From contig NZ_CP014307.1 in the NCBI RefSeq assembly GCF_001557535.2, forward strand, positions 1 to 64,000: a stretch of 64,000 nt of DNA, read 5' to 3'. The notes beneath the pieces were generated by a model. That model worked only from the letters and a program-made list of their open reading frames with translations, was not told where the DNA came from and made no database searches. How positions within the stretch are numbered: the stretch's first letter is position 1; the number at the start of each line of letters is the position of its first letter. Shown piece after piece: positions 54,039 through 62,305 of the stretch. Source of the DNA: Burkholderia sp. PAMC 26561 (GTDB taxonomy: Bacteria; Pseudomonadota; Gammaproteobacteria; Burkholderiales; Burkholderiaceae). Position numbers and translations under genes: made by a program.

Positions 54039-54488
54039 TTAGTTTGTATATCGGCCGAGCCGGAACTCGACTGCAGCGGTTTCGTCGAATTCTCCTGCCT
54101 GCACCACGGCGAGCCCGTCAGCGCCGAGCGCACTCAGCCATTCCTGATAGGCGCCTTCGAGAAACGCCGGCGTCCACGGCAATGCGTTCGCGCCGAATGC
54201 AAGCAGTGGCGGGCAGCAATGCACGATGCGCAGATACTCCGGCTCGTCCGTCACTTCCACAAAACCCCAGTCGACGTCGTTCCAGACCGCATTCAAGGCA
54301 GCGCCCAGTTCGGGCGTATTGCTGCACGCGGGAAGCGGATGCGCGGCTGCGAAGCGGCGACCGACGCGTTGCATCAACTGACGGAGTTCATCGCAGCCGA
54401 TCTGCGTGTCGAACTCTTCGGCAAGCGCGACGAGAACGCCACGCCATTGCGAAGAAATTTGCCGGTCCAGCAGATAGTCCAGAGTCAT
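54039..54488 (-). CDS. bcsD: Cellulose synthase subunit BcsD
   Basis: A 149-residue soluble protein (an ATG at 54494 would add two residues). MTLDYLLDRQISSQWRGVL, then GFVEVTDEPEYLRIVHCCPP and FLEGAYQEWLSALGAD fit the BcsD family, whose octamer organises cellulose chains in the periplasm of Komagataeibacter. It is the first gene of the operon here, about 150 bases before bcsP. Those 150 bases show no gene. Confidence 0.88.
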   Translation of the reverse strand: MTLDYLLDRQISSQWRGVLVALAEEFDTQIGCDELRQLMQRVGRRFAAAHPLPACSNTPELGAALNAVWNDVDWGFVEVTDEPEYLRIVHCCPPLLAFGANALPWTPAFLEGAYQEWLSALGADGLAVVQAGEFDETAAVEFRLGRYTN

Positions 54489-54948
54489 AGCCATGGTGTC
54501 GGAAGAAAGCAGCCAGGTGGTCAGTAGAAATGTGATGTTCTCGAGAGCCGCGGCGAATCAGTATTAATTACACGTTACCGCGGGTATTGAGCAATGAATC
54601 CAGTACGCCTTACCCGTTAAGCGGGGAGTCTACTTCAAGGTGATTTGTTTTTGCCACTTAACGCACCTTAGCAAAAACTTTTGTGGTTTAAGCCGCAAAT
54701 AGAAGGCAAAAAGACCGTTTTGTTCAGCTTATGTAGGAAGCGTCAGATGGCGCAAACGTTAAAGCGCCAGTTTCTTTCGTCAGTTTAATCGCGCTTCAAT
54801 GCGCAATTGATGTATTACGTTTGAACGGACGATTCGGATGTCAGCGTTTACCAGCGGGGATGATTCATCAGTCAGAAAATACCTGCCACTTCGGTCCGGC
54901 CCCATTGCGCTTGTTCTGACCTTGATTTTCTGGACAGCCGCGGTGCCG
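54489..54948 (-). promoter_or_regulatory. Upstream region of the cellulose operon
   Basis: About 460 bases with lower GC than the neighbours and no convincing gene. It should contain the bcs promoter, reading leftwards from it, and the 3' end of the YqaA-like gene. I see AT-rich tracts (54640-54720) but no confident -10/-35 pair and no sigma-54 element. Confidence 0.35.
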
Positions 54949-55380
54949 TCACATCGCGATCAATGCGGCAATCACCACGTAGCGCGCTGTCTTGGCAATC
55001 GTCACGATCACGAGAAACGACCACAACGGCTCGCGCAGAACGCCGGCGATCATCGTGAGCGGGTCGCCTATGATCGGCGTCCAGCTAAGGAGCAAGGTCC
55101 ATCGGCCGAAGCGCTTGTACCAGTTCTCGGCGCGATCGAGTGCGCGTCCCTTGATCGGGAACCAGCGTTTGTCGCGCAGCTTTTCAATTGAGCGTCCAAG
55201 CGCCCAGTTGATCGTCGATCCCGCCACGTTTCCCACGCTCGCGACCGCGACGAGCATCCAGACTGGTTGCTTATGGGCAATCAATAATCCGGCGAGCAGT
55301 GCTTCGGATTGAAGGGGAAAGAGCGTCGCCGCGATCAGGGCGACCGCAAAGAGGCCGGCGTAGACGGATAAATCGACCAT
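54949..55380 (-). CDS. YqaA family membrane protein (DedA/SNARE-associated-like)
   Basis: A 143-residue inner-membrane protein with about four helices. LFPLQSEALLAGLLIAHKQP, VGNVAGSTINWALGRSIEKL and RFGRWTLLLSWTPIIGDPLT are typical of YqaA and short SNARE-associated (VTT/DedA) proteins. RFGRW and the GDP region correspond to the re-entrant-loop motifs of the wider family, which moves lipids across the membrane. It is a stand-alone gene, divergent from the DGPF gene. Confidence 0.88.
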   Translation of the reverse strand: MVDLSVYAGLFAVALIAATLFPLQSEALLAGLLIAHKQPVWMLVAVASVGNVAGSTINWALGRSIEKLRDKRWFPIKGRALDRAENWYKRFGRWTLLLSWTPIIGDPLTMIAGVLREPLWSFLVIVTIAKTARYVVIAALIAM

Positions 55381-55552
55381 AAATTAATAGAGAGCGGCCC
55401 ACGCGGCGGTTGGAAGGCCGACAGCTTAGCGGGTTTCGCATTACTGCGAAGGGTGCTTGGCCAAGTAAATGAACGGATTGAAAGCTCGCGGGACACTTGT
55501 TACCTTGAGCCTGTGTCGCAAACCCGGGCACACACATCATTCAGGAGACGTC

Positions 55553-55900
55553 ATGCCTTACATGCTGCTCATTGCCGAACCCGTTGGTCAGCGCGCTGAA
55601 CGCACGGAAGCCGAAGGGCGGTTGCTTTACGACCGCATGGTCGAATTCGGCGCGGGGCTGAAAGAGCGTGGACTGCTGGTTGCGAGTGAATCGCTGGCAT
55701 CGGACGGATTGCGGGTCAAGAAGCGCGACGGCAAGGCGAGCCTGACCGACGGGCCTTTCGCCGAAGCCAAGGAAATGATCGGCGGCTTTTTCATGCTCAC
55801 GTGTGAGACGCAGGAAGAGGCGATCGAGATTGCATCGGCGTGTCCGGCCGCGGAGTGGTGCGAGGTCGAAGTTCGCAAGATCGCGCCGTGCTGGGTGTGA
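55553..55900 (+). CDS. YciI-like DGPF-domain protein (copy 1)
   Basis: A 115-residue protein with the DGPF/PhnB-like ferredoxin fold: MPYMLLIAEPVGQR, LTDGPFAEAKEMIGGFFMLTC, EEAIEIASACP and EVEVRKIAP. The family signature DGPF is at residues 65-68. These proteins are typically encoded next to ECF42-type sigma factors, as here. The start at 55553 follows CAGGAGACG. Enzymatic role unknown. Confidence 0.9.
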   Translation: MPYMLLIAEPVGQRAERTEAEGRLLYDRMVEFGAGLKERGLLVASESLASDGLRVKKRDGKASLTDGPFAEAKEMIGGFFMLTCETQEEAIEIASACPAAEWCEVEVRKIAPCWV

Positions 55901-56016
55901 GCGTTTGCTCAGGATCGTCGAAAGTCATTAAAACGATGTCGATTCGGTGAATCGTGAATCGTCGTGGAGATGAGAGCGCAGCGCGCGTTCTTGCTTCCAA
56001 CCTCGAGGAGACGGCG

Positions 56017-56430
56017 ATGCGATTCATCATCATGGTCAAGGCCAACGAAAATACCGAAGCAGGCGTTCTTCCGGACGAAGCGCTGTTAAGCGCAATGGGC
56101 GCGTATCACGAGGAACTCTCGAAAGCCGGCGTGTTGCTCGATGCAAGCGGTTTCCATCCGAGCGCCACGGGCTGGCGAGTGCGTTACGAGAACGGCCGGC
56201 GCACGGTCACGGACGGACCTTTTGCCGCGACGAAAGAGTTGATTGCCGGATACACGCTGATCCAGGTCCGTTCGCGCGAGGAAGCCGTGGAATGGGTGCG
56301 CCGTTTTCCAGCGCCGATGGGCGAGCACGAAAGCGGCGAGATAGAAGTGCGGCGACTGTACGAACTCGATGAGCTGGGCTCGGGCGAGGCCTTCGATCGC
56401 TTCCGTGAGCTTCTGCCCGCGCGGCGTTAG
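56017..56430 (+). CDS. YciI-like DGPF-domain protein (copy 2)
   Basis: A 137-residue paralogue: MRFIIMVKANENTEAG, SKAGVLLDASGFHPS, VTDGPFAATKELIAGYTLIQV and EEAVEWVRRFP. It starts after CGAGGAGACG, which also appears before copy 1. It is followed by the sigma-factor gene, and the three genes probably share regulation. Confidence 0.9.
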   Translation: MRFIIMVKANENTEAGVLPDEALLSAMGAYHEELSKAGVLLDASGFHPSATGWRVRYENGRRTVTDGPFAATKELIAGYTLIQVRSREEAVEWVRRFPAPMGEHESGEIEVRRLYELDELGSGEAFDRFRELLPARR

Positions 56431-56528
56431 ATGCTGATGCTCGACTGAGAATGACGAGGACTTTGAATGCACAAGCGATTCCACGAGCCCATGCAGATGG
56501 TCGCCAGAGCAACAGCGGCGGCCGCATC

Positions 56529-57845
56529 GTGAGCGAAACGCCGGGCGAGCAGGATCAGGCCACGCATCGCGCGATAGAAGCCGTATGGCGGCTGGAATCG
56601 GCGAAGGTCATCGCGGTGGTCACGCGGCTGGTGCGTGACGTATCGCTTGCCGAGGAGTTCGCGCAGGACGCGCTGGTTGCGGCGCTCGAACATTGGCGGG
56701 TGGATGGCGTGCCTGACAATCCGGGCGCGTGGCTCGTGACAACGGCGAAGCATCGCGCGCTCGACCGCTTGCGCCAGGATGCATTGCACGCCCGCAAACA
56801 CGAGGAACTGGGGCTCGACATGGATGCGCGCGAAGAGCATGTCACGCCGGATTTTGTCGATGCCCTCGGCGCCGCGCGCGAAGACGACATAGGCGACGAC
56901 CTGCTGCGGCTCGTGTTCACCGCGTGTCATCCGGTGTTGTCGCTCGATGCGCGGGTTGCGCTGACCTTGCGCCTGCTCGGCGGCCTCACCACCGATGAAA
57001 TCGCGCGCGCTTTCCTGCAGCCCGAGCCGACCATCGCGCAGCGGATCGTGCGGGCGAAGCGGACGTTATCGGCGGCGCGCGTGCCGTTCGAAGTACCGAA
57101 GGCCGATGCACGCGCGGCGCGGCTCGCGTCGGTGCTCGAAGTGATCTACCTGATCTTCAACGAAGGCTATTCGGCCACGGCCGGCGACGACTGGATGCGG
57201 CCATCCTTGTGCGATGACGCCTTGCGCCTGGGGCGCATTCTGGCCGGCCTCGCGCCCGATGAAAGCGAGGTCCACGGACTGGTTGCGCTGATGGAGATCC
57301 AGGCATCGCGGATTCACGCGCGCACCGACCCGAACGGCCGCGCGATCTTGCTGATGGATCAGGATCGCAGCCGCTGGGACCCGTTGCTGATCCGGCGCGG
57401 GTTGGCTGCGCTGGCGCGCGCCGAGGCATTGAACGCGCGGCGTGGACCTTACGCGCTGCAGGGTGCACTGGCGGCGTGTCATGCGCGGGCGCGGCGCGCG
57501 GAGGAGACGGACTGGGAACAAATCGTGGCTTTGTACGATGCGTTGTCCGTGGTGGCGCCTTCGCCTGTGGTTGAGTTGAACCGCGCAGTGGCAGTGGGGA
57601 TGGCGTTCGGCGCGGCAGCGGGTCTGGAGATCGTCGACGGGCTGGCTGAAGATGCAGCGCTTAGGAATTACCACTGGTTGCCGAGCGTCAGGGGCGATCT
57701 GCTGGCGAGGCTCGGCCGGCATGAAGAAGCGCGCAAGGCGTTCGAGCGTGCCGCGTCGATGACGAGGAACGCGAGGGAGAGAGAATTGTTGCTGGAGCGT
57801 GCGGCGGATGCGGACAAGTCGGCCAGGGGCTCGACCAGCGCTTAA
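56529..57845 (+). CDS. RNA polymerase sigma factor, ECF42-type with C-terminal TPR-like extension
   Basis: A protein of about 438 residues from a GTG at 56529; an ATG at 56451 would add 26. Region 2 reads VWRLESAKVIAVVTRLVRDV, AEEFAQDALVAALEHW and PGAWLVTTAKHRALDRLR. Region 4 reads LTLRLLGGLTTDEIARAFLQ with PEPTIAQRIVRAKRTL. A long helical extension (VLEVIYLIFNEGYSATAG, then RRGPYALQGALAACHA) is diagnostic of ECF42. No anti-sigma gene is seen; the extension is thought to regulate activity. Likely targets are the two DGPF genes upstream. Confidence 0.92.
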   Translation: MSETPGEQDQATHRAIEAVWRLESAKVIAVVTRLVRDVSLAEEFAQDALVAALEHWRVDGVPDNPGAWLVTTAKHRALDRLRQDALHARKHEELGLDMDAREEHVTPDFVDALGAAREDDIGDDLLRLVFTACHPVLSLDARVALTLRLLGGLTTDEIARAFLQPEPTIAQRIVRAKRTLSAARVPFEVPKADARAARLASVLEVIYLIFNEGYSATAGDDWMRPSLCDDALRLGRILAGLAPDESEVHGLVALMEIQASRIHARTDPNGRAILLMDQDRSRWDPLLIRRGLAALARAEALNARRGPYALQGALAACHARARRAEETDWEQIVALYDALSVVAPSPVVELNRAVAVGMAFGAAAGLEIVDGLAEDAALRNYHWLPSVRGDLLARLGRHEEARKAFERAASMTRNARERELLLERAADADKSARGSTSA

Positions 57846-57903
57846 TGGTCCCGCTTAATGGTCCATTAAGCGGGACCATTAAGCGTCCATTAGGCGTCCA
57901 TTA
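57839..57903. repeat. Palindromic tandem repeat joining two convergent stop codons
   Basis: A perfect 23-bp inverted repeat (57839-57861 with 57863-57885, 1-base spacer) abuts tandem copies of ATGGACGCTTA on the minus strand up to 57909. It contains the stop codon of the sigma factor and ends at the stop codon of the DeoR gene. It probably works as a bidirectional terminator, though it has no clear T-run. Confidence 0.75.
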
Positions 57904-58677
57904 AGCGTCCATCGCGACGACCTGGACCCCGACCCCCTTCAATGCCTTGAACGGCGCAAGCCGTTCAGCCCCGGCCAGATCGGTGGTGATCAAGGTCCAG
58001 TCCCGTTCAAGCGGCGTCCAGTGCTGTTGCCTTGCGCGGCCGAGTTTGTCGGCATCGGCGAGAACGATCACCTTCGCCGCGCGGCGAATGATGCAATCCT
58101 TCAGATAGGCCTGCTCCGCCGTCGCCTCGCACAGCCCGAAATCCGCGGCTACGCCATCCGCACCGAGGAACGCCACGTCCACGCTCAAACGGCTCAGCAC
58201 AAGTTCAGCCAGCGGCCCGAGCGTACTCATGCTCGAAGCCCTCAAATCGCCGCCTATCAGCGTGATCCTCACGCCGGGCGCATTGGCCAGCGTCATCACC
58301 GCAAGCAGGTTGTTCGTCACCACATGCAAATCGTGATGCGCACTCAACTGCCGGGCGAGAGCGGCGCAGGTCGTGCCGCCATCGAGCAGAACGGTGTCGC
58401 CGTCCTGGACGTGCAGCGCAGCGGCTTGCGCGATCGCTTCTTTCTGCTCGCGCTGCGCCGACTTGCGCTCTTCCAGCGACGCCTCCGGCTCATGCGCTCC
58501 GACCAGCGCCGTCGCGCCGCCGTAGGTACGCACCAGGCGGCGCTCCTTCGCGAGCATGGTCAGATCGCGCCGCACGGTCGCTTCCGACACCCCCAGCGCC
58601 TCGCTCAACTGCTCGACATTGGCGTCGCGCGTGAGGACGAGATCGAGGATGGCGCGGTGGCGGTCGGCGGCTTTCAT
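57901..58677 (-). CDS. DeoR family transcriptional regulator of the acid-sugar cluster
   Basis: A 258-residue repressor-type protein. The N-terminal DeoR helix-turn-helix is RHRAILDLVLTRDANVEQLS and GVSEATVRRDLTMLAKERRL with YGGA. The C-terminal sugar-phosphate sensor domain has VLLDGGTTCAALARQL, VVTNNLLAVMTL, ITLIGGDLR and FLGADGVAADFGLCEAT. It lies downstream of pdxA2/kinase/permease on the same strand and probably controls them in response to a phosphorylated intermediate. Repeats at 62150-62243 are candidate operators. Confidence 0.93.
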   Translation of the reverse strand: MKAADRHRAILDLVLTRDANVEQLSEALGVSEATVRRDLTMLAKERRLVRTYGGATALVGAHEPEASLEERKSAQREQKEAIAQAAALHVQDGDTVLLDGGTTCAALARQLSAHHDLHVVTNNLLAVMTLANAPGVRITLIGGDLRASSMSTLGPLAELVLSRLSVDVAFLGADGVAADFGLCEATAEQAYLKDCIIRRAAKVIVLADADKLGRARQQHWTPLERDWTLITTDLAGAERLAPFKALKGVGVQVVAMDA

Positions 58678-58743
58678 GGCAATGGGCTCAAGCGAAGAAC
58701 AAGGCCGCCGATGTTACACGACCGGACACCGCCGCCATCACGA

Positions 58744-59745
58744 TCAGCCGCGCCGCGTCGCGAGTTCCGCGCCCTGGCGCAGGGCTTCGAGCAGGCTGCG
58801 TTCGTCGGCGATCCCTTTGCCTGCGATGTCGAACGCCGTGCCGTGATCCACCGACGTCCGGATCACTTCCAAACCGACCGTCACGTTCACGCCCGCTTCG
58901 AGCCCGAGCACCTTCACCGGACCATGTCCCTGGTCGTGGTACATCGCGACCACGAGGTCGAAGTCGCCGCGGCCGGCGCGGAAAAAGAGCGTATCGGCGG
59001 GGAGGGGACCGGTGACATCGAGTCCCTGTTCCTGCAGCACCTTTACAGCCGGGATGATCTTTTCCTCTTCCTCGCCATAGCCGAACAAGCCGTTCTCGCC
59101 GGCATGCGGATTGATGCCGCAAACGCCAATGCGCGGCTTCGCGATTCCTGCCTTGATGAGCGTGGCGTTGCCGCGTTCGATCGTGCGCTGCACGAGACCG
59201 GGTTCGATCTTCTTGATCGCATCGATGATGCCGATATGCGTCGTCACATGGATCACGCGCAATTGCGGCGCGACGAGCATCATCGATACTTCCTTGACGC
59301 CCGTGAGATGCGCGAGCATTTCGGTGTGGCCGGGATACTTATGGCCACCGGCGTGCAGCGCTTCCTTGTTGAGCGGCGCGGTGCAGATGGCGTCGATCTG
59401 CTTCGATTCCGCCAGCTCGACTGCACGCGCAATGTACTGGTAGGCCGCGTCGCCTGCAACGGACGACAGCTTGCCGAAGGGCAGGTCATCGGGGATCAGG
59501 TCGAGGTCGATACAGTCGATCGTGCCCGGCTCGTACTTCGCCTCGGTCGCGTCCTTGATGCGGCGGATCTTCGCGGTGCCGTTGACGATCTCGTTGGCTT
59601 GTTCGAGGCGGCGCGCGTCGCCGATCACGAGCGGACGGCATTGTTCGTAGACCACTTTGTGCGTGAGGCTCTTGACGACGATCTCGGGGCCGACGCCGCT
59701 TGCATCGCCCATCGTGATGCCGATTACGGGAAGATAGTTGCTCAT
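58744..59745 (-). CDS. pdxA2: PdxA2-like 4-phospho-acid-sugar dehydrogenase
   Basis: A 333-residue PdxA-fold metal- and NAD-dependent enzyme. Metal ligands H140 (YPGHTEML), H214 (INPHAGENG) and H270 (YHDQGHGPVK) are all present, as are ITMGDASGVGPEI and CTAPLNKEAL. In PLP synthesis PdxA oxidises 4-phosphohydroxythreonine; PdxA2 paralogues encoded beside DUF1537 kinases instead oxidise 4-phospho-D-threonate/erythronate, leading to dihydroxyacetone phosphate. The kinase, permease and DeoR neighbours favour the catabolic role. The start at 59745 fits the family N-terminus. Confidence 0.88.
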   Translation of the reverse strand: MSNYLPVIGITMGDASGVGPEIVVKSLTHKVVYEQCRPLVIGDARRLEQANEIVNGTAKIRRIKDATEAKYEPGTIDCIDLDLIPDDLPFGKLSSVAGDAAYQYIARAVELAESKQIDAICTAPLNKEALHAGGHKYPGHTEMLAHLTGVKEVSMMLVAPQLRVIHVTTHIGIIDAIKKIEPGLVQRTIERGNATLIKAGIAKPRIGVCGINPHAGENGLFGYGEEEEKIIPAVKVLQEQGLDVTGPLPADTLFFRAGRGDFDLVVAMYHDQGHGPVKVLGLEAGVNVTVGLEVIRTSVDHGTAFDIAGKGIADERSLLEALRQGAELATRRG

Positions 59746-59815
59746 GATCTTGGTGTTACTCCGTGTATGTGGGGCGCTTTCGTTACGCTTTGATTGAAAT
59801 CGCGCTCGCCTGGAT

Positions 59816-61105
59816 TCAATGCGTGTTAGTTGTTGGTAAAGGCAGCCGCTGCAGGTGTTCCCACGCGCCGAACAGCGCATGTTCGCTGCCGAATGCGCCG
59901 GCCTTCGTGACAATCGCGGGGCGCGATGCCAGTGGCGCAGAAGGCCGTGCAACCGCAACGCCGGCTTCGACTTCGGCCAGCAAATCGAGACTGCCGATGC
60001 CCGTGGCGCTCAGCATCGCGCGGGCGGTCTCGCCGCCGGTCGCAATCAACCCGCCGATGTGCTCGAAGTGCGGTGCGACCAGCGCGGCCAATGCATTCGA
60101 CAGATGCGCGCCTTCGGCGGGATCGAAGGCATCGTCGCGGCCGATACGAACCAGCAGATCGATTCGTTTCACGAGAAAATCGGCGATCTTCGATTGCCAT
60201 TCGCGCCACTCGCTGTGCTCGTTTTCCGCACCCGCGCCCTGGCGCAATACGGCTGGCGGCACGATCAGTTCGGCAATGCCCGCACGCTCCCGGAGCATCG
60301 CACACTGGCGCTCGGAGACGGACGACAAGCTGCCGACCAGCACGAGGATCGGGCCATGTTGTTTCTCGTGGATGAGCGGCTCGCTCGGCGGGTTGCTGAA
60401 GAGATCGGGAAGCGTCGCCAGTTCGCGCGCGAGTCCGCCCGATCCTACCCAGAAGAGTTCGTGGTCGAGTCGCGAGGTGATTTCGGCGAGGCGCTTGAGG
60501 TCGCCGCCGGTATGGGCATCGACGATCAGTGCCTCGATGCGTTCCTTCGTCGTCGCGCGGATGCGGTTGCGCAGAACCTCGGCGTCGCCGCGCAGCGTGT
60601 CCACATCGATCGAAGCGCAACGCAGACCCGCGTCTTCCAGCATGGCCTGCACGTTGGCCGGCCGGTCGGCGTTTTCCAGCTTCCATGTATCCGTGCTTTC
60701 GAGCGGCTCGCCATGCACCAGCACGCGCGCGCCGTGCGTGGTCCGCCCGGTCGCCGGAAACGCGGGCGCGACGATCGCGAGACCCGCACGCGGTTGCAGC
60801 GCCGCGACTTCGGCGGCCCAGTTGCCGCGCAAGGTCGAATCGATCTTCTTGTACAAGCGGCGGCCAGGTGCGGCGAGCGTACTGAATGCATCGGCGGTCC
60901 GGCGCGCGGCAGCGTTCGATGCGAGGCGGCGAGTGTCGGTATCGGCGGCGATCACATCGATCGAATCTGCATCGGTGCCTGCCTTCAACGCGCTCGATGC
61001 ATCCAGCGTCACGATCGTGCGCCGTCCCGCGCCGGCGAACGCAATCGCGCAATCGGCCGCGCCCGACAGATCGTCTGCGATGATGAGGATGCTGCGGGTG
61101 TTCAT
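59816..61105 (-). CDS. Four-carbon acid sugar kinase (DUF1537, DtnK/OtnK family)
   Basis: A 429-residue ATP-dependent kinase. The N-terminal substrate domain starts [17 protein letters not shown] (D11, D12, D18). [20 protein letters not shown] is the family's KxDSTLRGN motif. The C-terminal nucleotide domain has [15 protein letters not shown] and [18 protein letters not shown]1537 kinases phosphorylate D-threonate, D-erythronate or 3-oxo-tetronates at C4. Pairing with pdxA2 points to D-threonate/D-erythronate use; the exact substrate is inferred. The start overlaps the permease stop (ATGA). Confidence 0.92.
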   Translation of the reverse strand: MNTRSILIIADDLSGAADCAIAFAGAGRRTIVTLDASSALKAGTDADSIDVIAADTDTRRLASNAAARRTADAFSTLAAPGRRLYKKIDSTLRGNWAAEVAALQPRAGLAIVAPAFPATGRTTHGARVLVHGEPLESTDTWKLENADRPANVQAMLEDAGLRCASIDVDTLRGDAEVLRNRIRATTKERIEALIVDAHTGGDLKRLAEITSRLDHELFWVGSGGLARELATLPDLFSNPPSEPLIHEKQHGPILVLVGSLSSVSERQCAMLRERAGIAELIVPPAVLRQGAGAENEHSEWREWQSKIADFLVKRIDLLVRIGRDDAFDPAEGAHLSNALAALVAPHFEHIGGLIATGGETARAMLSATGIGSLDLLAEVEAGVAVARPSAPLASRPAIVTKAGAFGSEHALFGAWEHLQRLPLPTTNTH

Positions 61106-62097
61106 CGCGTGGCCTCTTTGTTCAGGACGCGGCGTGCTTCGGCACGCGCGCTCGCGCGTTTGGCAACAGCGGCGGTCAGGATGGGCGACACGATCGCGGT
61201 CACTACCACGCATGCCGCAACCAGCAATGTGGCGCTTTTTGCGGCCTCGTTATAGACCGGATTGGCCGCCGCGATCAAGGCGGGAACGGCCGCCGCGTTA
61301 CCCGCGGTATTCGCGGCTGCGACGCCCGCCACGCCCGTGCCGCCGGTCATGCGATCGGTGAAATACAGCGGAATGCCAGTCACGACTACGACTGCCAGAC
61401 CCAGTCCGATGCCGAGCAATCCAGCTTGCCAGACCTTGTGCAGATCGAGACTCGCGCCCAGCGCCAGTGCGAAAAACGGGATCATCACCGGCACGGCACG
61501 CGCAAGGAAGTCGCGCATTTCACGGTCCAGGTTGCCCAGCAGCATGCCGACGACGAGCGGGAGGATGCTGCCTACGAGTGTCGGCCACGGAAACGCCGAC
61601 AACCCTGCCACGCCGAGCGTGACCATGGTCAGGAACGGTCCCGATTCCAGCGACATGATCGTGTACGCGCCCACGTCCTCCGATCGGCCGTACTGGCCCA
61701 TCAGCGCCATATAGAGGCCGCCGTTGGTATCGTTCATCGCGGCGACGACGGCCAGCGTCGAAATGCCGGCGAAGATGCCCGATGACACCGGTTGCTCGCC
61801 CAGGAAGTGCCCCAGCACAATACCCACCACGATCGCCGAGCCGATCTTCGCCGCGAACAGCGCGCCGCCTTTCCTGATGAGATACGGCGTGGCCTTGACA
61901 TCGATGCTCGCGCCCATGCACACATAGAACACGGCCAGAATGGGCAACGCGCCGGTGAACAGCGCGCTGGTAAAGGAGCCGAAGAACTTCGGCATGCCGG
62001 GCAGGAAGGTCGCGATCAGCGAACCGATCAGCAACGGCACGATCATCATGCCGCCGGGAACACGCTCGATTGAACGCTTGATTGGGAACTGGGCCAT
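61102..62097 (-). CDS. 2-keto-3-deoxygluconate permease family transporter (KdgT-like)
   Basis: A 331-residue inner-membrane protein with about 10 helices. [59 protein letters not shown] and [20 protein letters not shown] match the KdgT family of sugar-acid:H+ symporters. It is the first gene of the cluster; its substrate here is probably a C4 sugar acid rather than KDG, judged by the enzymes that follow. The start at 62097 is preceded by the candidate operator region. Confidence 0.92.
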   Translation of the reverse strand: MAQFPIKRSIERVPGGMMIVPLLIGSLIATFLPGMPKFFGSFTSALFTGALPILAVFYVCMGASIDVKATPYLIRKGGALFAAKIGSAIVVGIVLGHFLGEQPVSSGIFAGISTLAVVAAMNDTNGGLYMALMGQYGRSEDVGAYTIMSLESGPFLTMVTLGVAGLSAFPWPTLVGSILPLVVGMLLGNLDREMRDFLARAVPVMIPFFALALGASLDLHKVWQAGLLGIGLGLAVVVVTGIPLYFTDRMTGGTGVAGVAAANTAGNAAAVPALIAAANPVYNEAAKSATLLVAACVVVTAIVSPILTAAVAKRASARAEARRVLNKEATR

Positions 62098-62149
62098 GCG
62101 GGTCTCCGGTGTAATGCCTGCTGAGAGGTGATCTCGAGTCGAGTGCTCG

Positions 62150-62243
62150 AATCGATCATATGTTTGATTGGAATGATCAAAATGAAGTGTAGTCTCGATT
62201 GATGAAATGCGCAAATCGATCGTCTATTTGATTGAATCGATCA
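62150..62243 (-). promoter_or_regulatory. 30-bp imperfect direct repeat, candidate operator of the acid-sugar operon
   Basis: Two 30-base copies (62150-62179 and 62214-62243) match at 24 of 30 positions and are 64 bases apart start to start. Each contains AATCGATC and TTTGATTG; the first also holds the inverted pair TTTGAT-N7-ATCAAA. They lie just upstream of the permease start, where a DeoR repressor would bind. No other gene occupies 62098-62305. Confidence 0.6.
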
Positions 62244-62305
62244 TTTTGGCGGACGGAGGCACAGCGAGCCGGACGCGTTTTGCGCGCCGCTAATACACTA
62301 GTGAT

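Noticed and set aside
54838..55191. 117-codon plus-strand frame upstream of and antisense to the YqaA-like gene
   Set aside because: Mostly antisense to the YqaA-like gene, and the translated product resembles no family.
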